From contig NZ_CP041616.1 of NCBI RefSeq assembly GCF_007197575.1, positions 310,001 through 374,000 of the forward strand: 64,000 nt of DNA, written 5' to 3'. Under the pieces are notes generated by a model. That model saw only the letters and a list, made by a program, of their open reading frames with translations, had not been told where the DNA came from and did not search any database. This DNA is from Ornithinimicrobium ciconiae (GTDB lineage: Bacteria; Actinomycetota; Actinomycetes; Actinomycetales; Dermatophilaceae). A program made the translations under genes and the position numbers. Below are positions 1 to 7,028 of the stretch, piece after piece (the stretch's first letter is position 1; each line of letters starts with the position of its first letter).

Positions 1-57
1 TACAACGTGTGCACCGCGCTGGTCGGCGGTGCTCAGCTCACGCTGTCCGACGAGTGA
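1..57 (+). CDS. C-terminal end of an unidentified protein (partial)
   Basis: The first 57 bases read in frame 1 as 18 codons followed by TGA. The readable tail includes TALVGGAQLTLSDE. The gene starts before the window, so length, domains and function cannot be given. The VGG...LSD pattern is faintly like the end of a cell-wall-binding repeat, but this is too short to claim. Confidence 0.4.
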   Translation, partial: YNVCTALVGGAQLTLSDE

Positions 58-116
58 GATCGTCCCGGCGTCGCCGCGGGGCATGATCCCGCGGCGCGCC
101 CCGCTCCACAACCCTG

Positions 117-144
117 CGCGTGTGGGCAGTTTTACCCATATCGC
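117..144 (+). promoter_or_regulatory. 28-bp operator-like element, copy 1
   Basis: The element reads CGCGTGTGGGCAG, three variable bases, TACCCAT, one variable base, TCGC. Its core GGGCAGnnnTACCC is a near-palindrome. A TAGCCT hexamer that could serve as -10 lies 23 nt after TACCCAT (163-168), so the element would sit at or just above the -35. A near-identical copy with the same spacing lies at 41615-41642. A bound activator or repressor is inferred; its identity is unknown. Confidence 0.55.
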
Positions 145-217
145 CAGACCCTCGCCGGTGCCTAGCCTACGAGAGTATCCGTGACAGCAGTCCCGTGACC
201 TCTCGCTAGGAGCCGCT

Positions 218-1438
218 ATGCAGCCGTTGTCCCGTCGTGTGCTCGGCAGCCTTGCCGTGGTGTGCCTGACCACCACCGGCGTCTCGACAGTCGCCTTCGC
301 CGGCGGCAGGGACCACCACCCGCCGGACCAGGACGGCAAGGTCATCGCCACCGGGCTGAACAGCCCCAGACACCTCACGGCTGCCCCCAACGGTGACCTC
401 TATGTCGCCGAGTCAGGCACCGGTGGTGACGACTGCGTGGTCCTCGGTGAGGAAGGGCCGGTCGTTGGTGAAGGCGGTTCCCTGGTGCCCTGTGGCAGCT
501 GGGACCCCGAGGAGCACCCGGACTGGTCAGAGGTCCGGCTGGGCGACACCGGATCCATCACCAAGGTGTCTCGCAAGGGCGGCCAGGACCGGATCGTCAC
601 CGGACTGCCCTCTGTCGACCTCGGTGGTGGGGAGAGCACCGGCCCCAGCGACGTCTCGGTCAGGGGCAACACCCTGATGGTCACCGTCGGGCTGGGGGCT
701 CCTCCAGAGATGCGGGACGCGATGGTGCAACTTTTCGATGACGACACCTATGAGGACCTCGCGACCGTCCAGGAGATCAGCTTCCGCGGCCGGCACCGGG
801 TCATCATCGAGGAGTTCGCGGACCTGGCCCAGTTCGAGACCGACGTCAATCCGCACCCGGACTACCTCGACACCAACCCCAACGCGATCGTGCGTGATCG
901 GCACGGCTGGTTGGTGACCGATGCCGGCGGCAACAGCGTCCTGCGACTGAACCACGGGGACCTGTCGACCGTCGGTGTCCCTCCGGGTGGGATGGCTGAG
1001 GCTCCGCCCTTCCTGGGGCTGCCTCCCGGGACGATGATCCCGTTCGAACCGGTGCCCACGGCCGCCGAGCGCGGCCCGGACGGAGCCGTCTATGTCAGCC
1101 TGCTGACCGGCTTCCCGTTCCCGGTCGGTGGCTCCACGATCGTGCGGATCGACCGGCACGGCACTGTGTCCGAGTGGGCCAGCGGACTCACCAACGTCAC
1201 CGACCTGACCTGGGCCAACGGCAAGCTGTATGCCGTGCAGCTGGCCAACAACGGCCTGCTGTCCGAGGACCTCACCGGCTCCCTGGTGCGGGTGAAGAAG
1301 GGCTCTGACACGCACAAGGTCATCGCTGACGACCTGTTCGCCCCCTACGGTGTCGCGGTGAGCAAGGGCCATGCCTACGTCACCACCGGCGCGGTCGTTC
1401 CCGGTGGCGGAGAGGTGCTGCGGTTCCGCCTGCACTGA
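218..1438 (+). CDS. Secreted ScyD/ScyE-type beta-propeller protein
   Basis: This 406-aa protein begins with a Sec-type signal peptide (basic MQPLSRR, hydrophobic core, AFA cleavage-like site near residue 28). The mature part has repeated blades of the NHL/SMP-30 sort, such as LNSPRHLTAAPNGDLYVAES near residue 48 and GPDGAVYVS near 288, which matches the ScyD/ScyE family named after scytonemin clusters. In actinobacteria such proteins are common without scytonemin genes, so the substrate is unknown and pigment synthesis should not be inferred. AGGAG lies just upstream of the ATG. It is a single-gene unit, bounded downstream by the hairpin at 1518-1549, and its upstream region carries a 28-bp element shared with the giant-protein pair at 41.7 kb. 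Confidence 0.85.
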   Translation: MQPLSRRVLGSLAVVCLTTTGVSTVAFAGGRDHHPPDQDGKVIATGLNSPRHLTAAPNGDLYVAESGTGGDDCVVLGEEGPVVGEGGSLVPCGSWDPEEHPDWSEVRLGDTGSITKVSRKGGQDRIVTGLPSVDLGGGESTGPSDVSVRGNTLMVTVGLGAPPEMRDAMVQLFDDDTYEDLATVQEISFRGRHRVIIEEFADLAQFETDVNPHPDYLDTNPNAIVRDRHGWLVTDAGGNSVLRLNHGDLSTVGVPPGGMAEAPPFLGLPPGTMIPFEPVPTAAERGPDGAVYVSLLTGFPFPVGGSTIVRIDRHGTVSEWASGLTNVTDLTWANGKLYAVQLANNGLLSEDLTGSLVRVKKGSDTHKVIADDLFAPYGVAVSKGHAYVTTGAVVPGGGEVLRFRLH

Positions 1439-1517
1439 TCGCCCTCTGACGGCCATCGACTCCTGAACGACGGCTTCCGAGTCCTTTCCCGGGGGAGCCG
1501 CCGGCGGGTGGACGGCA

Positions 1518-1549
1518 CTGGGACCCTGTCTGCACAGGCAGGGTCCCAG
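1518..1549. terminator. Bidirectional hairpin between convergent genes
   Basis: CTGGGACCCTG and CAGGGTCCCAG form a perfect 11-bp stem that extends inward through T-G, C-G, T-A and G-C pairs. It lies between the converging ScyD-like gene and ABC permease gene and could stop transcription from both sides. There is no clear U-tract, which is usual in high-GC actinobacteria. Confidence 0.7.
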
Positions 1550-1568
1550 GCCAAGGCGCGTCGTTGGT

Positions 1569-2408
1569 CTAGTACCCGCGGGTGAGGACCCGCTCGCGTG
1601 CGGAGGCGAGGGCGGAGCCGGACTGACGCCGCGACATACGGCGCAGGGCGATCGGCGCGAGGACCAAGCCGATGACCACCCAGACCCCGAGCACCCCGAA
1701 GGTCTCCCAGGTGCGCCACGACTCCCCGATCTCCAGGGCCACCGCCTCGGCGGGCAGGATCACCGAGCGGAAACCCAGACCCAGCCAGTAAACCGGGAAG
1801 ATCTGCACGACCCACTGCAGCCACTCTGGCAGCCCCGTCACGGGATAGAACAGCCCGGAGACGGCGCACAGGCCATAGATGACCATCGTGGTGAACAGCA
1901 GCGCCATCGGCCCCTTGAAGATCGAGCCCAGCACGGCACCCAGCGGCAGCATGGCGGCGATGGTCAGCGTGGACAGCAGCAGCAGGCGGATCCATCCCCA
2001 GGCGGTCGTGGGGGTGACGCCGTCGACGAGGAAGCCAGCGCCGATGATGATGACCGCCATCGGCAGGAGCGTGGTGACGATGCTGGCAAAGAACTTGGCG
2101 ATCAGGTGACCGGTCATCGCGTGCGGCACCGTCTTGGCGCGCAGCAGGGTGCCGTCGTCCCGCTCGGTGGTGATCTCTCCGGAGACACCGAGCACCCCTC
2201 CGCTGATGATGCCGAACGCGAGATAGGCCGGCACCAGGAACTGGCCGAGCGACAGGGCGCTCTCCATCACCGGTGAGTCCCGCAGCCAGAACAGGACAGC
2301 GAGCATCACCGCCGGGCCGAGCAGGGCGAAGAGCACCATCGGCGACATGATCTGCAGCCGCAGCTCGATCCGGGCCCGTCGCAGGGCAGCACGCAGGACG
2401 GTGGGCAT
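1569..2408 (-). CDS. ABC-2 type transporter permease
   Basis: This is a 279-aa membrane protein with about six hydrophobic segments (for example MVLFALLGPAVMLAVLFWL near the N-terminus) in the DrrB/YhhJ-like ABC-2 layout. It pairs with the ATPase directly upstream: the ATPase stop (2410-2412) and this ATG (2406-2408) are one base apart, so the two are surely cotranslated. The reading frame stays open 53 codons upstream, but that extension is low-complexity Arg/Pro sequence inside the ATPase gene; MPTVLRAALRRARIEL is the natural N-terminus. The substrate is unknown; relatives export drugs, lipids or antibiotics. Confidence 0.88.
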   Translation of the reverse strand: MPTVLRAALRRARIELRLQIMSPMVLFALLGPAVMLAVLFWLRDSPVMESALSLGQFLVPAYLAFGIISGGVLGVSGEITTERDDGTLLRAKTVPHAMTGHLIAKFFASIVTTLLPMAVIIIGAGFLVDGVTPTTAWGWIRLLLLSTLTIAAMLPLGAVLGSIFKGPMALLFTTMVIYGLCAVSGLFYPVTGLPEWLQWVVQIFPVYWLGLGFRSVILPAEAVALEIGESWRTWETFGVLGVWVVIGLVLAPIALRRMSRRQSGSALASARERVLTRGY

Positions 2409-2409
2409 C

Positions 2410-3378
2410 TCAGGCCTCCTCGCGGGTGGGCTCGGGGTCGGCCGCCGGGGCGTCGTCGGTCCCCTCAGGAGGTATGCCGAAGCTCGCCTCCGGCGTCTCC
2501 GTGCCGGTCTCGACCTGGCGGACGAGGCTGAGGTAGGCCTCCTCGAGCGAGGCCCGGCGCACCTCAAGGTCCTCGATCTCTCCCGGCTCGGCCAGCACCG
2601 TGCGCAGATAGCTCACCGGGTCCTCGGTCGACTGGGTGTGCAGCTGCCCGTCGCGCCGAAAGCGCACCGAGGCGCTCGCCGACATCCGGTGGCGCAGGTC
2701 GTCGGGGCTGCCGTCGGCGACGATCGTGCCGCCGGCCAGCACCAGGATGCGACTGGCCAGGATCTCTGCCTCCGTCAGGTCATGGGTGGTCAGCAGGATC
2801 GTGGTGTCCAGGTCCGACAGGGACCGGATGAGCTCATGGAAGTCGCGGCGCGCCTGCGGGTCGAAGCCGGCGGTGGGCTCGTCGAGGAAGAGGACCTCCG
2901 GGCGGCCCAGCAGTCCGACCGCCACGTCGAGCCGGCGGCGCTCCCCTCCGGAGAGCCGGTCGAGGCGGCGCAGCGTCTTGTCGCCCAGCCCCACCCGCTC
3001 GATGAGGTCAGCGGTGGGCCAGGGGCGTTCGACCTCGGGGGTGGCGTAGTCGGCGTAGTACAGACTGAGGTAGTCGAGGAACTCACCGACACGCCACTTG
3101 CCGTGGTCCCGCCAGGACTGCAGGACCACCCCGACCCGGGCCCGCCAGGCCTCACCCGCAGTGTGGGGCGTCTCGCCCAGGACCTGCACCTCGCCGGCCG
3201 ACGGCACCCGGAAGCCCTCCAGGATCTCGATCGTGGTGGTCTTGCCGGCGCCATTGGGCCCCAGCAGGGCGACCACCTCCCCCCGCCCGATGCTCACGGT
3301 GACATCCCTGAGCACCTGCGTGGCGCCATACGTCATCTGCAGGTTGTGGGTCTGGATCGGTGGGACGGTGTCGCTCAT
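2410..3378 (-). CDS. ABC transporter ATP-binding protein
   Basis: The protein has about 322 aa. It shows Walker A GPNGAGKTTT, signature LSGGERRRLDVAVGLLGRP, Walker B VLFLDEPT and the H-loop TTHDLTEAE, so it is a complete nucleotide-binding subunit. After the ABC domain (about 1-220) there is a 90-residue C-terminal extension of the kind seen in DrrA-like and DUF4162-bearing exporter ATPases. The start at MSDTVPP is preceded by GGGAG; the frame continues 15 codons further upstream without a better site. It forms a two-gene exporter operon with the following permease. Confidence 0.9.
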   Translation of the reverse strand: MSDTVPPIQTHNLQMTYGATQVLRDVTVSIGRGEVVALLGPNGAGKTTTIEILEGFRVPSAGEVQVLGETPHTAGEAWRARVGVVLQSWRDHGKWRVGEFLDYLSLYYADYATPEVERPWPTADLIERVGLGDKTLRRLDRLSGGERRRLDVAVGLLGRPEVLFLDEPTAGFDPQARRDFHELIRSLSDLDTTILLTTHDLTEAEILASRILVLAGGTIVADGSPDDLRHRMSASASVRFRRDGQLHTQSTEDPVSYLRTVLAEPGEIEDLEVRRASLEEAYLSLVRQVETGTETPEASFGIPPEGTDDAPAADPEPTREEA

Positions 3379-3553
3379 CGGGCTCCCTGTGACCACGGCG
3401 GCTGTCGGGGATAAGTAGATCATCGGGCACGGTCGCGAGCATCATGCGCCGGGGTGGTTCACCGCCAGCGTCCACGAGCCGCTCACTTTGGAGCAAGCCG
3501 CCCCGATGGGGTAATCTCATGCGGCGCGTGTCCGTCGGGCACAGCACCTCCCC

Positions 3554-3630
3554 GGGCCTATAGCTCAGACGGTTAGAGCGCTTCCCTGATAAGGAAGAGG
3601 TCACAGGTTCAAGTCCTGTTAGGCCCACCA
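3554..3630 (+). tRNA. tRNA-Ile (GAT)
   Basis: This is a 77-nt cloverleaf. The acceptor stem pairs GGGCCTA with TAGGCCC, the anticodon loop CTGATAA reads GAT, the T-arm is ACAGGTTCAAGTCCTGT, and the 3' CCA is encoded. It precedes a DLW-39 gene and tRNA-Ala as in most actinobacterial origin regions. Confidence 0.97.
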
Positions 3631-3737
3631 GCAGCACCCCAGCCCCCAGCGCTGGAGCAGTGTCGGACCCGTCATGCCGCTCGCACCAGTGCGACCATGG
3701 AGTTTCACACCGCCGATCTGGGACATGAGCGTGCACT

Positions 3738-5480
3738 ATGGCCAGCATCACCTCCTCCGTCGCGCTGAGCCTGGCGCTCGTCGCCACCATGGCCGGGCAG
3801 ACCTACCCTCCCGGCACACCCGACGCCTATCAGGGTCCGCCTGTCGGGGCAGTGGCCCTGCACGACGGCAGCACCTGGGTCCAGCCCGGTGCGCACTGGG
3901 GCAGCGCGGTCAGTGACAGTCCTGCGGCGACGCCGGCCGATCCGCGCAACGACTACCCCGGCTACTACGCCGACGGTTGCCACGCCCCGAGGACGGCGAC
4001 GAACGTCCCCGCGGGGTGCGTCTACGGGGATCCGAGCAGCGCGCAGACCTGGATGCTGGTGGGCTCCAGCAAGAGCGGCTCCTATGGCGACGCCCTGATC
4101 AGCCTCGCCGAGCGGGAGGGTGCGGCACTGCGGGTGGCGACCCAATCGACAAACCCGTTTGCGCCGGGTTCCGGCAGCGGTGCCGCCCGCGCATTCAACG
4201 ACGCGGTCCTGGCCGAGATCACGCGCGTCGGACCTGAGGTGGTCTTCCTGGCTGCCTCTCCGTCCGCCGCCTTCTCCTACGACGTGGGCCCGGTGGTCGA
4301 GCGCGCCCTCGCCGCTGGCGCCGGACACGTCGCTCTGCTGTGGGACCCGGGCATGGCGGACAAGCCGGAGCTGAACGAGGCCGCCGAGCAGGTGGCCGAG
4401 CAGGACGGCCGGGTCAGCTGGGTGGACGTGTCCGACTGGGTCCACCCGGGAGGGACCGACCCGGCCGCGATCGGCGGGGTCACCGTTGCTGGCGCAGGCA
4501 GTCACCTGACGGCCACCTATGCGTTGACCTTGACAAACCCGCTGGCCAGCGAGCTGCACGAGGCCGGCCTGGTGGACGGCGATCCCGATGTGGTGATGCG
4601 GGTCGCGGGCCGGGACCGCTACGAGACTGCGGCCTTGCTGTCGACGACCAACTGGGGTGCCCACGCCGGGGACCTCTATGTCGCCAGCGGCACGGACTTC
4701 CCGGATGCCCTCGCGGCGGGAGCGCTCAGCGGTGATCGCGACAGGCTCCTGCTGACCCGGCCCAGCCGTCTGCCGGTCGTGACGGCAACCGCTCTGGCCG
4801 CACTGGTCGCCCCGGAGTACACCCGCATCGTCATTGCCGGCGGGCAGTTGGCGGTGTCGGGTGCTGTCGAGGTCGCCCTGGGCGGACATGCTCCGACGGT
4901 CCGGCTGGCGGGCAAGGACCGTTATGAGACCGCGGCGGTCCTCGCCCGGGACGCGCTGGACGGACAGCAGGTGGACACGGTCTTCCTGGCCAGCGGCGAG
5001 AACTATCCCGATGCCCTCGCAGCCGCCAGTCATGCCGGCCCGGATGATGCTCTCCTGCTGACCAAGCCGGGCACCCTGCCCCTGGCCACCCGGGCCGCCC
5101 TGACCGACCTCGACGCTCGGCTGGTCGTCCTCGTCGGCGGCACGGGCGCGGTCAGCGCTGATGTTGAGGACCAGGTGCGGGGCTTGGGGTTCACGGTCGA
5201 GCGGGCCGCCGGCGTGGACCGCTACGAGACGGCGGCGGCCCTCTTCGCGCACTCTGGCGTGGACACCGGCACGGTGCTGGTGGCCACCGGCCGCGACTTC
5301 CCAGACGCCCTGGCGGCTGGCCAGGTCGGCCCTGTCGTGCTGACCCGCACGACGAGCCTGCCGATCGCGAGCCGCGGCATCATCCGGGCCATCGACCCGC
5401 AGACCGTCACCATCGTCGGTGGTCAGAGCGTGGTGACGGGTGCGGTCGAGAGCCAGTTGCAGGACGTGATGGCCGACTGA
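3738..5480 (+). CDS. Cell wall-binding repeat 2 protein with degenerate SGNH-like domain
   Basis: This 580-aa protein has two parts. Residues about 70-275 resemble the SGNH domain found at the C-terminus of OafA-type acyltransferases: GCVYGDPSSAQTWMLVG leads into GSSKSG (109-114) where active members have GDSH, and the C-terminal catalytic-block remnant is SHLTATYA near 255. The Asp and His of GDSH are therefore missing, although a Ser remains. Residues about 285-580 hold three cell-wall-binding type 2 repeats, each starting with a (V)AGxDRYETAA motif and containing FPDALAA or YPDALAA. The first 20 residues are hydrophobic but lack a basic start, so export is likely but the signal is atypical. 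An in-frame TGA upstream fixes ATG 3738 as the earliest start. Probably a surface protein; enzymatic activity is doubtful. Confidence 0.8.
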   Translation: MASITSSVALSLALVATMAGQTYPPGTPDAYQGPPVGAVALHDGSTWVQPGAHWGSAVSDSPAATPADPRNDYPGYYADGCHAPRTATNVPAGCVYGDPSSAQTWMLVGSSKSGSYGDALISLAEREGAALRVATQSTNPFAPGSGSGAARAFNDAVLAEITRVGPEVVFLAASPSAAFSYDVGPVVERALAAGAGHVALLWDPGMADKPELNEAAEQVAEQDGRVSWVDVSDWVHPGGTDPAAIGGVTVAGAGSHLTATYALTLTNPLASELHEAGLVDGDPDVVMRVAGRDRYETAALLSTTNWGAHAGDLYVASGTDFPDALAAGALSGDRDRLLLTRPSRLPVVTATALAALVAPEYTRIVIAGGQLAVSGAVEVALGGHAPTVRLAGKDRYETAAVLARDALDGQQVDTVFLASGENYPDALAAASHAGPDDALLLTKPGTLPLATRAALTDLDARLVVLVGGTGAVSADVEDQVRGLGFTVERAAGVDRYETAAALFAHSGVDTGTVLVATGRDFPDALAAGQVGPVVLTRTTSLPIASRGIIRAIDPQTVTIVGGQSVVTGAVESQLQDVMAD

Positions 5481-5553
5481 GCGGCACGACGGTTAGGAGG
5501 CAGCGGCCCCCCGCGGGTATCCTGTTCGGGCACATCCACACCGAGGAGCACTC

Positions 5554-5691
5554 ATGAAGCGTCTGCTGGCACTGGCAGCTGTGGCGGCCGGAGTCCTGGC
5601 CGTCGCCAAGAAGATGCAGGACGAGCAGGCCGAGCGCGACCTGTGGGCCGAGGCGACTGACGGCGTCAGCGAGCAGGCCCCGGCCAACTGA
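5554..5691 (+). CDS. DLW-39 family small protein
   Basis: This is a 45-aa ORF with MKRLLALAAVAAGVLAVAKK at the start, then QDEQAERDLWAEATD. The DLW within the charged stretch is the family hallmark, and the position between tRNA-Ile and tRNA-Ala is where this actinobacterial family is normally found. The N-terminal half is one short hydrophobic helix, so a small membrane-anchored peptide is likely. GAGG precedes the ATG at suitable spacing. The function of the family is not known. Confidence 0.9.
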   Translation: MKRLLALAAVAAGVLAVAKKMQDEQAERDLWAEATDGVSEQAPAN

Positions 5692-5721
5692 ACAACCGCC
5701 GGCTCGGTCCGGCACCCTTCG

Positions 5722-5794
5722 GGGGCCTTGGCGCAATTGGTAGCGCACCTGCTTTGCAAGCAGGGGGTTAGGGGTTCGAGTCCCCTAGGCTCCA
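5722..5794 (+). tRNA. tRNA-Ala (TGC)
   Basis: This is a 73-nt cloverleaf. The acceptor is GGGGCCT with AGGCTCC, the anticodon arm is CCTGC TTTGCAA GCAGG reading TGC, and the T-arm is GGGGTTCGAGTCCCC. CCA is not encoded (ACCG follows). Its 3' end is a typical integration target, relevant to the relaxase relic just downstream. Confidence 0.96.
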
Positions 5795-5809
5795 CCGCAA
5801 CCGCAGGTC

Positions 5810-5845
5810 AGAGGCCCTTCCCGATCATTGGGGAGGGCCTCTTTT
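5810..5845 (+). terminator. Rho-independent terminator after tRNA-Ala
   Basis: AGAGGCCCT pairs with AGGGCCTCT, extended by further G-C pairs inside, and is followed by TTTT. It is a classic intrinsic terminator ending the tRNA-Ala transcript. Confidence 0.9.
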
Positions 5846-6019
5846 CGCACCCGTACCCTAGATACGTACTGCAACGGGCTCATGCGCTGAGTTCCCGAAC
5901 CTTTCGACATCCACAATGTCCACCTACACGGACATCACAGAAACTTCATCGGTGTGATCTGCACTCAGTGAACATGTCATGCATCTCGCCGCGCAGGTGC
6001 CTGTGGCGGGTATCGGGTT

Positions 6020-6217
6020 GGTGGCGGCTTCGACCACCGCGACCCGCGCACCAGGGACCCGGATCTGCACACCCATGTCGTCGTCTCCAAGAAGGTGCAG
6101 TTGCTGCCGGAGGGGGGCGGCCGGTGGTTGACGGTGGACGGGCGGATGCTGTTCAAGTCCACGGTGATGGCCTCCGAGCACGACAACACCCACCTCGAAG
6201 CCAGACCAGAACGCACG
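6020..6217 (+). pseudogene. Fragment of a MobF-type conjugative relaxase
   Basis: One frame reads GFDHRDPRTRDPDLHTHVVV, then SKKVQLLPEGGGRWLTVDGR, then MLFKSTVMASEHDNTHLEAR. This matches the family pattern F-x-H-R-x-S-R-x-G-D-P-x-L-H-T-H-V-x-V, followed by G-R-W-x-x-L-D-G-R, of TrwC/TraA (MobF) relaxases, including the His cluster that binds the metal. A full relaxase runs to roughly 1000 residues or more; here only about 65 remain, with no start codon, and the homology stops against the crotonase stop codon. It lies 225 nt past tRNA-Ala, which suggests the remnant of an element integrated there (inference). Confidence 0.75.
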
Positions 6218-6218
6218 A

Positions 6219-7028
6219 TCACGCCTCCCTCGCAGGTCCCTTTCCCGGGGTCCGTGAGCGTGCCGAGAACTGCTCGATCAGGGCCGCGGCCTCGGGAGTG
6301 TTGACCCGCGCCGCGATGGTGGCCGCCTCATCCGCGGCGTGCGTGTCCCGATCCACCTCAAAGGCCTGGCGCAGCAGCCGACCGGCGTGGCCGTGAGCGC
6401 CCGTTGGGCCCTCAGCCAGAGTCTGGACGAGGTCACGCGCGATGGTCTGAGCCCGCTCATCGTCGGCCACCCGGGCCACCAGGCCCCACTCCTGCGCGGT
6501 CTGCGCTGAAAGCATCGTGCCGCCGATCGCCATGTCCAGTGCCCGCTGCAGGCCGATGACCCGCGGCAGCAGATAGGACACCCCGCAGTCGGGGGTCAGG
6601 CCGACCCCGGCATACGCCCACACAAACTTGGTCGAGCGGGCGGCGACCACGATGTCTGAGTTGAGCACGAACGCCAGCCCGGCACCGGCGACCGCTCCCT
6701 GCACGGCCGTGACGACGGGCTTGGCCAGGTCGGCGAGACGACGCAGCTGCGCCTCCAGCATGGTCGCCAGCTCATGCAGGTATGCCGATCGCTCACCCTC
6801 CGCAGCGGCCATGAAGGAGGCGACGTCCCCACCCGCACAGAAGCGGGCACCCGCGCCGGTCAGCAGCACCGCGCGGTGCCGCTCGTCCTGCGCCTCGTCG
6901 AGCGCCTCCCGCAGCGCCAGGGCCGCGGGAATGTCGAAGGCGTTGGCCGCCTCGGGGCGGTCCAGGATGATGTGCAGCACGGAGCCGTGCACCTCGGTGC
7001 GCACACCCCGGGGCTGGTCGTTGGTCAT
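6219..7028 (-). CDS. Enoyl-CoA hydratase/isomerase family protein (crotonase fold)
   Basis: This 269-aa protein has the crotonase signature: an oxyanion-hole segment GARFCAGGDVASF near residue 60, then GAVAGAGLAFVLNSDIVVAA near 110 and GLTPDCGVSYLLPRVIG near 143. The second acidic position is Asp in TPDCG, as in PaaG-like isomerases and many hydratases of unknown specificity, so hydration versus isomerisation cannot be decided. It overlaps the upstream acyl-CoA ligase by one base (TGATG), so the two act together: the ligase makes a CoA thioester and this enzyme acts on the acyl chain. The C-terminus abuts the relaxase relic, so its last residues may be derived. Confidence 0.9.
   Translation of the reverse strand: MTNDQPRGVRTEVHGSVLHIILDRPEAANAFDIPAALALREALDEAQDERHRAVLLTGAGARFCAGGDVASFMAAAEGERSAYLHELATMLEAQLRRLADLAKPVVTAVQGAVAGAGLAFVLNSDIVVAARSTKFVWAYAGVGLTPDCGVSYLLPRVIGLQRALDMAIGGTMLSAQTAQEWGLVARVADDERAQTIARDLVQTLAEGPTGAHGHAGRLLRQAFEVDRDTHAADEAATIAARVNTPEAAALIEQFSARSRTPGKGPAREA

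Noticed and set aside
218..1438. Reading the ScyD/ScyE-like gene as evidence for scytonemin synthesis
   Set aside because: No other scytonemin gene is present and the family is widespread in non-producing bacteria.
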